The translations under genes and the position numbers were made by a program. A stretch of 17,307 nt of DNA from CAZRDB01 sp964598695 (GTDB taxonomy: Bacteria > Armatimonadota > Zipacnadia > UBA1398): the NCBI GenBank assembly GCA_964598695.1, contig CAZRDB010000108.1, positions 1-17,307 on the forward strand, written 5' to 3'. Numbering within the stretch: position 1 is the first letter of the stretch; every line of letters begins with the position of its first letter. The notes beneath the pieces were generated by a model that saw only the letters and a list, made by a program, of their open reading frames with translations, ran no database searches and was not told the origin of the DNA. This document shows positions 8,328 to 16,466 of the stretch, piece by piece.

Positions 8328-9752
8328 CTACTCCACCGGCGAGCACGTCTCGCGCTCGACCGTTCGCTCGTAGAGGTCGCGATATGCCCGAGCGGCCGCC
8401 GCCCACGAGAGATCGGCGCGCATCGCGCGGGTCTGCAGTGCGGCGAGCCGGCCCGGCGCGGCGTAGGCGGCCAGCGCCTCCTTCGCCGCGGCGACCAGCG
8501 CCTCGGGCGTGGCGCCCGCGCAGACGAACCCCCGCGCCTCCGCCGCATTGCCGGCGTCGACGATGTCGGCAAGCGGGCCGGCGGCGGTCGCGACGGGAAT
8601 ACAGCCATACCGCAGGGCGGCCATGACGAGCGCGCCGTGCGGCTCGCGCAGAGAGGGCCGGAGCAGGAAGTGGCTGCCCGCGAGCACGTTGCGCACAAGC
8701 GCGTCGTCGGCCTCCACGAACAGCCGGATCCGCCCGGGGTACTCATCCTGGAGGTGGCCGAGGAGACCCTCGTAGAACTGGTCGCCCCGTCCGACCACCA
8801 CGAGGTTGGCGCCCGCCTTGAGGATCTCCGGCGCCGCGGTCGCGAGCGCGCCCATCCCGTACTGCGTGGTGAGCGGCGAGACGGCGGCGAAGATCGGCTC
8901 CCGACCGCTCTCGGCGAAGTCGCACTGGCCGCGGAGGGCCTTGGTGTTCGTCGCGCGGTCGGCCAGCCGACCGGCGTCGAAGGGGTGGGCCAGCGCCGGG
9001 TCGGTCAGGGGATCCCAGTCCGAGTAGTCGATCCCGTTGAGCACACCCCGCAGTTGGTCGCCCCGTGCGGCCAGGGCCCCGTGCATGTTCTCGCCATGCT
9101 CGAGGGTCTGAATCTCGCGCGCGTAGTTGGGGCTGAGCGCCGTCACCAGGTCGGCGCCCACGATGCCGGCCTTGAGGAAGCTCACCTGCCCGAAGAACTC
9201 GAGCGCCGAGGGCTCGAGCAGCTCGGCGGGCAGACCGGCGAGGCCGAGCACCCAGGGGCCGAAGCAGCCCTGGTGGGCGAGGTTGTGGATCGTGAAGACG
9301 GTCTTGGTGTGCGCGAAGAACGGATCGCCCTGGCACTCGTGGCGCAACAGCCAGGGCACCAGGCCGGTCTGCCAGTCGTTGCAGTGGATCACGTCGGGCC
9401 GGAAGCCGATGCGCTTGACGGCGGCCAGGCTGGCCTTGCAGTAGAAGAGGAACCGCTCGGCCTCATCCTCGTAGCCGTAGAGGCCCGGTCGCCCATAGTA
9501 GTGGTCGTTGCGAATGTACAGCATCCGGGGGTCGCACCGAGGGCCGTCGGTCTCGAGGTAGCCGTCGACCGAGCGGTCGGCGATGCGGACCGTCACCGAC
9601 CCGGCCCCGCGGATGCTGCCATAGAGCGGCAGGGCCACCCGGAGGTCGAGTCCCAGGTCGGCGAGGGCGGAGGTGAGCGCGCCGGCGCTCTGGCCCACCT
9701 CGCCCGTCGAGGCATACGGCGCGACCTCTGAAGCCAGATAGAGCACCTTCAT
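8328..9752 (-). CDS. glgA: Glycogen-synthase-like glycosyltransferase (GT5) with altered active site
   Basis: The product has 474 residues from ATG 9752 (MKVLYLASEVAPYA), about the normal GlgA length; GTG 9764 is an alternative start. The two-domain GT-B layout is intact: HCNDWQTGL, FTIHNLAHQGCF, FFGQVSFLKAG, ADLVTALSPNYAREI, GVLNGID, VVVGRGDQ and the C-terminal REPHGALVMAALRYG. Canonical GlgA adds glucose from ADP-glucose to glycogen. Compared with E. coli GlgA from memory, K15 of KTGGLAD is Ser (STGEVGQ), DWH is DWQ, R300 and K305 of SRLTSQKG are Pro293 and Tyr298 (SPLTTQYG), and C379 of EPCG is His372. Glu370 and HNL are kept. It may use another substrate or be a non-catalytic relative. 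It lies between flhG and fliA, so a flagellum-linked role or carbon-storage coupling is possible. Confidence 0.85.
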   Translation of the reverse strand: MKVLYLASEVAPYASTGEVGQSAGALTSALADLGLDLRVALPLYGSIRGAGSVTVRIADRSVDGYLETDGPRCDPRMLYIRNDHYYGRPGLYGYEDEAERFLFYCKASLAAVKRIGFRPDVIHCNDWQTGLVPWLLRHECQGDPFFAHTKTVFTIHNLAHQGCFGPWVLGLAGLPAELLEPSALEFFGQVSFLKAGIVGADLVTALSPNYAREIQTLEHGENMHGALAARGDQLRGVLNGIDYSDWDPLTDPALAHPFDAGRLADRATNTKALRGQCDFAESGREPIFAAVSPLTTQYGMGALATAAPEILKAGANLVVVGRGDQFYEGLLGHLQDEYPGRIRLFVEADDALVRNVLAGSHFLLRPSLREPHGALVMAALRYGCIPVATAAGPLADIVDAGNAAEARGFVCAGATPEALVAAAKEALAAYAAPGRLAALQTRAMRADLSWAAAARAYRDLYERTVERETCSPVE

Positions 9753-9787
9753 TGGCACCTTCACCTCACCTCTCCCGACACGATCCT

Positions 9788-9801
9788 GCCCGCGAGCGGG
9801 C
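9788..9801 (-). repeat. Short hairpin between flhG and the GlgA-like gene
   Basis: GCCCG and CGGGC pair around a four-base loop within the 63-base gap after flhG. No T-run follows it. It may weaken read-through or stabilise an mRNA end between the export genes and the glgA-fliA block, but it is short enough to be chance in this GC-rich DNA. Confidence 0.3.
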
Positions 9802-9815
9802 TCCCTCTCACTCCA

Positions 9816-10730
9816 CTATCGCGCCGCGCGGCGCGTGAGGAACGCCCCCCGCAGCCGGTTGACGGCCGCCGCGAGGCCCCGGTCGGGGTCGCGCGTGCGG
9901 CAGGCCGACATCGACAGCGTCTGGGCGATCTCCTTCACCGACCGCGCCGCGGGGCTGCCCGGCGAGGCCAGCACGAATGGCTCGCGCCGCCGGACCGAGG
10001 CCGGCACGCGCTCGTCTCGCGGTACCCAACCGAGCGCGCGCACCCGAACGTTCAGGAACTGCGACGCGACCATTGCCAGCCGGTCCATGACGGCCTTGCC
10101 CTCGGCCGCGTCGCGGCACATGTTGGCCACGAGACCGAGCTTGGCCTCCGGATCCTGGCACGCGACGACCTTGATCAGTGCGTACGCGTCCGCCATCGCG
10201 GTCGGCTCCGGCGTGGTCACCACCAGCACCTCGCTGGCGCAACGGACGAAGCTCATCACGCTCGACTGGATCCCGGCGCCCGTGTCCAGCAGCACCAGGT
10301 CGGCCAGCTCCTCGAGCGCGAGCACGCCCTGCAGGAGCCGCTCCCGCCCGTTGGCGGGCAGGTCGGCCAGTTCGGCGATCCCGCTCCCGCCGGCGACGAC
10401 CCGCACGCCCTCCGGGCCCGTCTCGACGACCTCGCGAACGGTCATGACATCGCCGCGGACGAAGTGCTCCAGCGTCAGCCGCGGGCTGATCCCCATGACC
10501 ACGTCCAGGTTGGCCAGCCCCAGGTCGGCATCGAGCAGGAGCACGCGGTTGCCGAGCTGGGCGAGGCAGATCCCCAGGTTGGCGGTGAGGTTGGTCTTGC
10601 CCACCCCGCCCTTCCCGCTCGCAATGCAGATCACGCGGGAGTAGCCCTCGGCGCTCCGGTCGTAGACACCGCTCGCGCGCCGCTGGTCGGCGAGGATCCG
10701 CAGGCCGGCTGCCTGGTCGTCCACGATCAC
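9816..10730 (-). CDS. flhG: Flagellar number regulator FlhG (FleN/YlxH), MinD-like ATPase
   Basis: A 304-residue MinD/ParA-type ATPase that limits flagellar number and stimulates the FlhF GTPase. The N-terminal DQAAGLR (about 5-11) is the FlhF-activating helix motif. The deviant Walker A GKGGVGKT is at about 39-46, the switch I/II region DADLGLANLD is at about 67-76, and VLLDTGAGIQ is near 147-156. The C-terminal basic helix region ends in LTRRAAR and may contact membrane. The GTG start at 10730 forms a GTGA overlap with the flhF stop, so the two proteins are translationally coupled, as expected for partners. A single copy beside flhF is the usual flagellar arrangement and separates it from cell-division MinD. 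Confidence 0.94.
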   Translation of the reverse strand: MIVDDQAAGLRILADQRRASGVYDRSAEGYSRVICIASGKGGVGKTNLTANLGICLAQLGNRVLLLDADLGLANLDVVMGISPRLTLEHFVRGDVMTVREVVETGPEGVRVVAGGSGIAELADLPANGRERLLQGVLALEELADLVLLDTGAGIQSSVMSFVRCASEVLVVTTPEPTAMADAYALIKVVACQDPEAKLGLVANMCRDAAEGKAVMDRLAMVASQFLNVRVRALGWVPRDERVPASVRRREPFVLASPGSPAARSVKEIAQTLSMSACRTRDPDRGLAAAVNRLRGAFLTRRAAR

Positions 10731-12076
10731 GGCGCCGCCCCCTTCGCGTCCCCGTTGAGGATCAGCTCGACGAGGCGGCTCACGTCGGCGACGGCCATGT
10801 CCTCCGGGACCTTCTGCCCGTGTGTCACATACGAGATGGGCAGGCGCGTGGCACGGGCCAGCGCCAACAGCCCGCCGTAGGTGCGCGTCTCATCCAGCTT
10901 GGTCGCGATCAGCCGGTTCGGCTCCAGTCGCTTGAACTCCTCGCAGATCGAGACCAGATCGTCGGGCTTGGTCGTCGCGCTGACCACGAGGTGGATCTCG
11001 TCGGGCTCCAGGGAGCGCATCAGCTCGCACAGCTCGTCGATCCGCTCGGTCGCGTGCTGGCTTCTCCCCGCCGTGTCGATCAGCACGAGGTCCTGGCCGC
11101 CCAGCGACCACAGCTTGGCCCGCGCCTCGGACGCCGTGCTCGCAACCTCGATCGGCAGGGCCATGATGTCGGCGAACGTGCGGAGCTGCTCGACGGCCGC
11201 CACCCGGTAGGTGTCGACGGTGAGCAGCGCGACGCGGCGGTTCTCGACCAGGCCGTACTGCGCGGCCAGCTTCGCGAGCGTCGTGGTCTTGCCGACGCCC
11301 GTCGGCCCCACGAGCGCCACGACGCGGCCCGTCGTCTGGCGGCCGGAGCCGAGCAGCGGGCCGGCGACCTGGAACTGCTGCCGGACGACCTGCCGGACGG
11401 CCTCGCCGAGCGGCTGCGCGTGGTCATCGCCGCGGAGCACGTCGTCGGGCAACTCGCCGAGGATCGCCTGGGCGACCTCCTCGGGCACGCCGCTCGCGCG
11501 CAGCCGGATCAGCCAGGGTTCGAGCTGGGCCCGGACGGCCGGTGCGCCGAGCGGGGATGGGAGGACGGGCGGGGCCACGCGCTCCATCAGGAAGGCCTGG
11601 AGCGTGTCGCGGATCTCGCCGAGTCCGCGCTCGAGTCGTCCGAGCTTCTCGGCCGTGGCCGACGAGGCCTCGGCCGACGGGTGCGCGATCGCGGCGGGCG
11701 GGGGCGCGACGGCAACGGCCGACGGAGCGGCGGCGACGGAGCGCGCGACCGTGGCCGTCCGGGCCGAGGTCGCGAGCCCGAGCGGCTCGACGGTTGCGAC
11801 GGCGGGCTCCCGGAGCCGGGGCTCGGGTCGGCGGGCGGAGCGGTCGTAGCGCGAGGGGCCCTCGGCGCGCGTCCGGCCGGCCGGGCGGGTCGCGACCGAT
11901 GCGACCGGCACGTCGGTCGCGGCCACGATCTCGACGGCGCCGTGCGCGAACAGACCGAACAGACCGCCGCGGGTCAGCTCCTTTGTTGTCAGGATGACCG
12001 CGTCCGGCCCCAGGTCGTCCCGCACCTGCGCGAGTGCGTCGCGGTAGGTCTTCGCCTCGTAGCGTCTGACCTTCAT
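10727..12076 (-). CDS. flhF: Flagellar placement GTPase FlhF (SRP family)
   Basis: A 449-residue SRP-type GTPase that sets where the flagellum is built. The N-terminal B domain starts MKVRRYEAKTYRDALAQVRD and includes LGPDAVILTTKE. A low-complexity Ala/Pro/Arg linker spans about 55-140. The NG GTPase core follows, with P-loop GPTGVGKTT (257-265), DTYR (288-291), DTAGR (334-338) and TKLDE (392-396), then YGGLLALARATRLPISYVTHGQ with the C-terminal GQ-VPEDM end. Sequence and position beside flhG separate it from FtsY and Ffh. It starts in an ATGA overlap with flhA and ends in a GTGA overlap with flhG. FlhG probably stimulates its GTPase. Confidence 0.95.
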   Translation of the reverse strand: MKVRRYEAKTYRDALAQVRDDLGPDAVILTTKELTRGGLFGLFAHGAVEIVAATDVPVASVATRPAGRTRAEGPSRYDRSARRPEPRLREPAVATVEPLGLATSARTATVARSVAAAPSAVAVAPPPAAIAHPSAEASSATAEKLGRLERGLGEIRDTLQAFLMERVAPPVLPSPLGAPAVRAQLEPWLIRLRASGVPEEVAQAILGELPDDVLRGDDHAQPLGEAVRQVVRQQFQVAGPLLGSGRQTTGRVVALVGPTGVGKTTTLAKLAAQYGLVENRRVALLTVDTYRVAAVEQLRTFADIMALPIEVASTASEARAKLWSLGGQDLVLIDTAGRSQHATERIDELCELMRSLEPDEIHLVVSATTKPDDLVSICEEFKRLEPNRLIATKLDETRTYGGLLALARATRLPISYVTHGQKVPEDMAVADVSRLVELILNGDAKGAAP

Positions 12077-14154
12077 TCGGGATAGACCACCGTTCCCACG
12101 CGCTCAATCGGTACATCGGCGACGAGTTCGCGCAACGCGAGGATCGTCAGGCCCTCGAACACGGGCTCGGTCAGCCGCCGCAGCGGCAGTCGCACGGCGT
12201 CCGAGCAGACGAGGATCGGCTCATGGCCCTCCTGGGTGACCCCTTGCACGGCCCGAGCCAGCCTCTGGAAGATCGCCTGCCCGAGGTCGGGATCGAGGGC
12301 GATGACCTTGCCCTCGGGCGTGTACTGGATCGACTCCGCGATCGCCCGCTCGATCCGCGGATCGAGCGTGATGACGCGCAGCTTCCCGTCGTCGGAGCGG
12401 TGCTGGGCACAGATCCGGCGGCGCAGGGCGAAGCGCACGCTCTCGATCAGTTCGTCCGGGTCGCGCGTCTGGGGCACTCGGTCGGCGAGCGCCTCCAGGA
12501 GCGTCAGCATATCACGGATCGAGACCTGCTCGGCAAGGAGGCCCTGGAGCACGCGGTGCAACTCGGCGATCGAGATCTGCTCGGGGATCAGGCCCTGGAC
12601 CGCGGCCGGGTGCGAGCGCGACACGTGCTCGAGAAGGTCCTGGACCTCCTGCCGCCCGAGGATCTCGGCCGCATGGTGGCGGATGACCTCGGTCAGGTGG
12701 GTGCTGATGACGCAGGTGGCGTCGACCACCGTGTAGCCGGCGGCCTCGGCCCGCTCCTTCTCGCTCTCCGTGACCCACATCGCCGAGAGCCCGAACGCGG
12801 GGTCGACCGACTCGATGCCGTGGATGTCGATCTGGTCGCGCGGCACGCCGACGACCAGGAACCGATCTGTGATCACCTCGCCCCGAGCGACCTCGACCCC
12901 GCGCAGGCTGACGCAGTACTCGGCCGGCTCGAGCTGGAGGTTGTCGCGGATCCGGATCGGGGGGACCACCAGGCCGTAGTCGGTCGCCATCTGCTTGCGG
13001 ATCATCGTGATCCGGTCGAGCAGGTCGCCACCGTAGTCCGGGTGGGCCAGCGCCACCAGGGCGTAGCCGATCGACAGCTCGATCGGCTCGACCGTCAGCA
13101 GCGGGTGTACGTCCTCGGGCAGCGTCGGGGCCTCGGCCTGTTGTCGCTCGGCCTCGGTGGGCTTGGGCGCGCGGCGGGCCCGGTCCATCAGGACCCCGGC
13201 CATCACGCCGCCGAAGCCGGCCAGGGCGACGGGCCAGGTCATCAGCAGCACGCCGAAGGCGCCGACCGCGAAGCCGGCGCTCATCACGGCGCGCGGCGGG
13301 TCGCGCAACTGCTCATGCATCAGGGCCCCGAGAGTCGCCTCGGTGGCCGCGCGGGTGACGATGACGCCCGTGGCGGTCGAGATGAGCAGCGCGGGGATCT
13401 GGGTGACGAGCCCCTCGCCGATGGTCAGCTTGGTGAAGGTGTCGAACGCCGACTTCAGCTCCATGCCCATCATCAAGCGGCCGATGATGAGGCCACCGAC
13501 GATGTTCACGAGCACGATGACGATGGCCGCGATGGCGTCGCCGCGCACGAACTTCGCCGCACCATCCATCGAGCCGTAGAAGTCGGCCTCGCGCTGGACC
13601 TCGATCCGTCGTTCGCGGGCCTGGCGCTCGTCGATGATCCCGGCGTTGAGATCGGCGTCGATCGCCATCTGCTTGCCGGGCATCGCATCCAGGGTGAACC
13701 GGGCCGCGACCTCGGCCACGCGCCCCGCGCCGTTCGTGATCACCACGAACTGGATCACGATGATGATGATGAAGATGATGATCCCGACGACCTGGTTGCC
13801 CGAGACGACGACATTGCCGAACGACTCGATCAGATGGCCGGCGCCGTAGGGCTGGTCGCCCTTGGTCAGGATCAGGCGGGCCGCCGAGACGTTCAGGGAC
13901 AACCGGAACAGCGTCACGCCGAGCAGCACGGTCGGGAAGACGGACAGGTCGAGGGGCCGGGTGGCCTGGGTGGTCCGCACGAGCAGCCCGATGCCGATGA
14001 TCACGTTGAGGCCCAGCAGGAGGTCGAGGACCCATGGCGGCAGCGGGAAGATCAGGAGGGCGACGACCAGTACAGCCGCGAAGGCGGGCATGCTGTCCTG
14101 CAGCCTGCCCATCACTCCCGGCATCCCCACGCTGGGCGCGAGTTGGGTCGCCAT
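12073..14154 (-). CDS. flhA: Flagellar type III export gate protein FlhA
   Basis: FlhA is the large export-gate protein of the flagellar secretion system; its cytosolic rings receive substrate-chaperone complexes and it uses the proton motive force. The product has 693 residues, typical length. Multiple membrane helices occupy about 22-330, beginning FAAVLVVALLIFPLPPWVLD and including GIIIFIIIIVIQFVVI. The FHIPEP-family signature lies at about 152-225: RFTLDAMPGKQMAIDADLNA, then RREADFYGSMDGA-type sequence and FVRGDAIAAIVIV. The soluble C-terminal domain runs from about 335 to the end. The ATG at 14154 is 69 bases after flhB. Its GAGGAG site is 13 bases away, so a later ATG is possible. It ends in an ATGA overlap with flhF. 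Confidence 0.96.
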   Translation of the reverse strand: MATQLAPSVGMPGVMGRLQDSMPAFAAVLVVALLIFPLPPWVLDLLLGLNVIIGIGLLVRTTQATRPLDLSVFPTVLLGVTLFRLSLNVSAARLILTKGDQPYGAGHLIESFGNVVVSGNQVVGIIIFIIIIVIQFVVITNGAGRVAEVAARFTLDAMPGKQMAIDADLNAGIIDERQARERRIEVQREADFYGSMDGAAKFVRGDAIAAIVIVLVNIVGGLIIGRLMMGMELKSAFDTFTKLTIGEGLVTQIPALLISTATGVIVTRAATEATLGALMHEQLRDPPRAVMSAGFAVGAFGVLLMTWPVALAGFGGVMAGVLMDRARRAPKPTEAERQQAEAPTLPEDVHPLLTVEPIELSIGYALVALAHPDYGGDLLDRITMIRKQMATDYGLVVPPIRIRDNLQLEPAEYCVSLRGVEVARGEVITDRFLVVGVPRDQIDIHGIESVDPAFGLSAMWVTESEKERAEAAGYTVVDATCVISTHLTEVIRHHAAEILGRQEVQDLLEHVSRSHPAAVQGLIPEQISIAELHRVLQGLLAEQVSIRDMLTLLEALADRVPQTRDPDELIESVRFALRRRICAQHRSDDGKLRVITLDPRIERAIAESIQYTPEGKVIALDPDLGQAIFQRLARAVQGVTQEGHEPILVCSDAVRLPLRRLTEPVFEGLTILALRELVADVPIERVGTVVYPE

Positions 14155-14196
14155 GCCGCGCGTCGACTCCTCACAGCCGAATCACGACCGCTCCGA

Positions 14197-14209
14197 GCCC
14201 CTCGGGGGC
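14197..14209 (-). repeat. Short inverted repeat in the flhB-flhA gap
   Basis: GCCCC and GGGGC flank a three-base loop in the 69-base gap between flhB and flhA. No T-run follows, and the repeat is short. It could affect flhA translation by folding near the leader, but it may be chance. Confidence 0.25.
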
Positions 14210-14223
14210 CGGATGGGTCGTCT

Positions 14224-15306
14224 CTACGAGCCCGTCCGCCGGCGGCCCGCGCCGAAGCCGCGCAGCCGGTAGACGTATGCCAACACCTCGGCGACCGCCC
14301 GGTACAGCTCCTCCGGGACCTCCCTGCCCACGACCACCAGGTCGAACAGGGAGCGCGCCAGGGGCGGATTCGCCACGATGGCAATTCCGTGCTTTCTTGC
14401 CAACTCCTTGATCCGTTGTGCGATCAGTCGCTGGCCCTTCGCGATGACCATCGGGGCGCGCATCGTCGCGTCGTCGTATCGCAGGGCCACGGCGTAGTGG
14501 ACCGGGTTCGTGATGACCACGTCGGCCTTCGGGACTTCCTCCATCATCCGCCGCGTCGCCAGCTCGCGCTGGCGCTGGCGGATCCGTTGCCGGACCAGGG
14601 GGTCGCCCTCGTGCCGCTTGAACTCCTCCTTGGTCTCCTGCTTGGACATGCGCTTGTCGCGCTCCCACTGCCAGCGCTTGAAGGCGTAGTCGGCGCCGGC
14701 GAGCACGAGCAGCGCGATCCCGGCGTTGATGAAGATCCGGAAGGCGATCGTCTCGACCACGGCGGCCATCCCGCCCGCCGCCAGGTAGGGCAGCATCGCG
14801 AGTTGGGGCATCTGGCCCTGAAGCGTGCGGTAGACCACGTAGGCCACCGCGACGACCTTCACGATCGACTGGATGAGCTGCTGCAGCCCGCGCAGCGAGA
14901 CCATCCGCTTCATGCCCTGGAGCGGGTTGATCCGCTGGAAGTCGGGCTTGAGCGTCTCGCCGGTGATCAGGAAGCCAACCTGGAACAGGTTGGCGACGAT
15001 CCCGGAGAGCATCGCCGTGGCCAGCATCGGCCAGATCAGGTCGAAGAAGGTCGCCGTGACGCGGAGGAACAGGGGCCGGAGGTTCTCGACCTCCAGAACG
15101 GGCCGCACCATCCACTCCCACTCGCGTGGCAGCAGAGCGCCGACCTTGTCGAGGAAGTACCGGAACGCGGCATGGCCGAGCAGCACGACGGCCAGCAGCT
15201 CCACGATCGCGGTGACGTCGGGGCTCTTCGGGACATCTCCCTTGCGCCGCAGTTCGCGTCGTTTCCAGGGTGAAGCTGGGTCGGTCTTCTCTTGCGCTTC
15301 GGCCAT
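14224..15306 (-). CDS. flhB: Flagellar export switch protein FlhB (NPVH variant)
   Basis: FlhB switches export from rod/hook to filament substrates after self-cleavage in its cytosolic domain. The product has 360 residues from ATG 15306, with an excellent GGAGGTGAGG site. The N-terminus has the usual KTDPASPWKRRELRRKGDV. Four membrane helices lie at about 32-52, 87-112, 142-162 and 182-206. The cytosolic domain contains QETKEEFKRHEGDPLVRQRI and the cleavage site TNPVHYAVAL (Asn267-Pro268-Val269-His270), where most homologues have NPTH. The Asn-Pro scissile bond is retained, so cleavage is likely, perhaps at altered rate. The C-terminus ends with PLARSLFDLVVVGREVPEEL. It follows fliR by 28 bases. 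Confidence 0.96.
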   Translation of the reverse strand: MAEAQEKTDPASPWKRRELRRKGDVPKSPDVTAIVELLAVVLLGHAAFRYFLDKVGALLPREWEWMVRPVLEVENLRPLFLRVTATFFDLIWPMLATAMLSGIVANLFQVGFLITGETLKPDFQRINPLQGMKRMVSLRGLQQLIQSIVKVVAVAYVVYRTLQGQMPQLAMLPYLAAGGMAAVVETIAFRIFINAGIALLVLAGADYAFKRWQWERDKRMSKQETKEEFKRHEGDPLVRQRIRQRQRELATRRMMEEVPKADVVITNPVHYAVALRYDDATMRAPMVIAKGQRLIAQRIKELARKHGIAIVANPPLARSLFDLVVVGREVPEELYRAVAEVLAYVYRLRGFGAGRRRTGS

Positions 15307-15334
15307 GACCCCTCACCTCCTCCGGGCCTGCGGG

Positions 15335-16132
15335 CTAGGGCGACGGCGCCGGCCCGAGCCCCCGCGTGAGGGTGATCAGGTCGGCATAGAGGCCGTTGCG
15401 GTCCAGCGCGATCGCGAGGACGTCGAACATCGCGGCCAACACGAACCAGACGACAGCGTAGCCGACGGCGATCCGGACCGAGAAGCCGAGCATCAGGATG
15501 TTCATCTGGGGGACCGTCCGTCCGATCAGCCCCATCGAGGCCTCGGTCAGCAAGAGCGCGGCAACCACCGGCCCGCCGAACTGCAGCGCCTGCACGAAGA
15601 CCTCGGAGACCAGGAGATTGCCGTGCGTCCACAGCCCCTCGCGCATCGTGCTGCCGCCGAGCGGGACGAGCCGGTAGCTCTCCGCGATCGCCCGGATCAG
15701 CCAGTGGTGGCCGCGGAGGGCCAGGAACGCCAGCATCGCGAGCAGGTAGAGGAACTGGCCCATCAGCGGGACCGTCACGTTGGTCGACGGGTCGGTGACG
15801 TTCGCCATCATGAAGCCCATCTGGACATCGATGACCTCACCGGCCAGCTGCAGGCCGAGGAAGACCAGCGAGGCCGCGAAGCCGATCGCCAGGCCCACGA
15901 GGATCTCGCGCCCGACCGCCAGCACGAAGGGCAGCAGGGCGGCCGGCACCGCGCCGACCTCCACGGGGACGAACGGCAGGGCGACGGAGGCGAGGGCCAG
16001 CGCGAGGCCCGAGCGGATCACCACGGGGATCTGGCTGCCCGAGAACACCGGCGCGGTCAGGAACAGCCCCACCATCCGGCAGTAGACCAGGAGGAGGCCG
16101 GGCACCAGGCTCACGAACTGCTCGAGCGTCAT
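15335..16132 (-). CDS. fliR: Flagellar export pore protein FliR
   Basis: FliR joins FliP and FliQ in the FliP5Q4R1 export pore at the base of the flagellum. The product has 265 residues, the family length, and is highly hydrophobic. Recognisable parts are FVSLVPGLLLVYCRMVGLFL, TAPVFSGSQIPVVIRSGLAL, FVLAVGREILVGLAIGFAAS, LAGEVIDVQMGFMMANVTDP and LLLTEASMGLIGRTVPQMNI. About six membrane helices are expected. The ATG at 16132 is preceded by GTGAGG inside the end of fliQ, with only seven bases between the genes. It is separate from flhB, not fused as in some Clostridia. Confidence 0.95.
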   Translation of the reverse strand: MTLEQFVSLVPGLLLVYCRMVGLFLTAPVFSGSQIPVVIRSGLALALASVALPFVPVEVGAVPAALLPFVLAVGREILVGLAIGFAASLVFLGLQLAGEVIDVQMGFMMANVTDPSTNVTVPLMGQFLYLLAMLAFLALRGHHWLIRAIAESYRLVPLGGSTMREGLWTHGNLLVSEVFVQALQFGGPVVAALLLTEASMGLIGRTVPQMNILMLGFSVRIAVGYAVVWFVLAAMFDVLAIALDRNGLYADLITLTRGLGPAPSP

Positions 16133-16139
16133 GGCCGCC

Positions 16140-16409
16140 TCACCGGCCGACCACGTTGATCAGGTCCCACGTCTCCTGCGTGAACCGCAGCATGAGCTGG
16201 GCCATCCACGGACCGAACACGGCGATCGCGATCGCGCAGGCCACCAGCTTCGGCACGAAGGTGAGCGTCATCTCCTGGATCTGCGTCGCGGCCTGGAACA
16301 CGGAGACCAGCAGCCCCGCCAACAAGGAGACCCCCAGCACCGGCGCGCACAGGAGCATGGTCGTGAGCATCGCGTCGCGGCCCAGGTCCATCACTGTCAT
16401 GACATCCAC
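16140..16409 (-). CDS. fliQ: Flagellar export pore protein FliQ
   Basis: FliQ is a small two-helix hairpin component of the FliP-FliQ-FliR pore. The product has 89 residues, the usual length. Helix 1 includes LLCAPVLGVSLLAGLLVSVF, helix 2 includes FVPKLVACAIAIAVFGPWMA, and between them lies the conserved QAATQIQEMTLTFVPK. The GTG at 16409 is chosen because GGAGGTG ends seven bases upstream; the later ATG at 16400 is possible. It lies between fliP and fliR as in most flagellar and type III systems. The order and the neighbouring flhF/flhG show the flagellar rather than injectisome branch. Confidence 0.95.
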   Translation of the reverse strand: MDVMTVMDLGRDAMLTTMLLCAPVLGVSLLAGLLVSVFQAATQIQEMTLTFVPKLVACAIAIAVFGPWMAQLMLRFTQETWDLINVVGR

Positions 16410-16466
16410 TGCTCGTCACCTCCCAACGCGTGCGCGGGTCGCGGCCGGCCGACCGGCCCGACGCGG

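Noticed and set aside
8328..9764. The GlgA-like gene as a decaying pseudogene
   Set aside because: The frame is full length with no stop or shift, has good ribosome sites, and keeps structural motifs, so changes look selective rather than random.
9816..10730. A cell-division MinD
   Set aside because: The N-terminal DQAAGLR motif and GTGA coupling to flhF identify it as FlhG.
13747..13790. A GATGAT-rich microsatellite
   Set aside because: It encodes the Ile/Phe-rich membrane helix of FlhA (GIIIFIIIIVIQF), which is normal for the family.
12223..15273. A 1016-codon open frame on the plus strand
   Set aside because: It lies wholly antisense to flhA and flhB, which are unmistakable. Its product is a His/Asp/Arg/Gln-rich string typical of the reverse frame of GC-rich membrane-protein genes.
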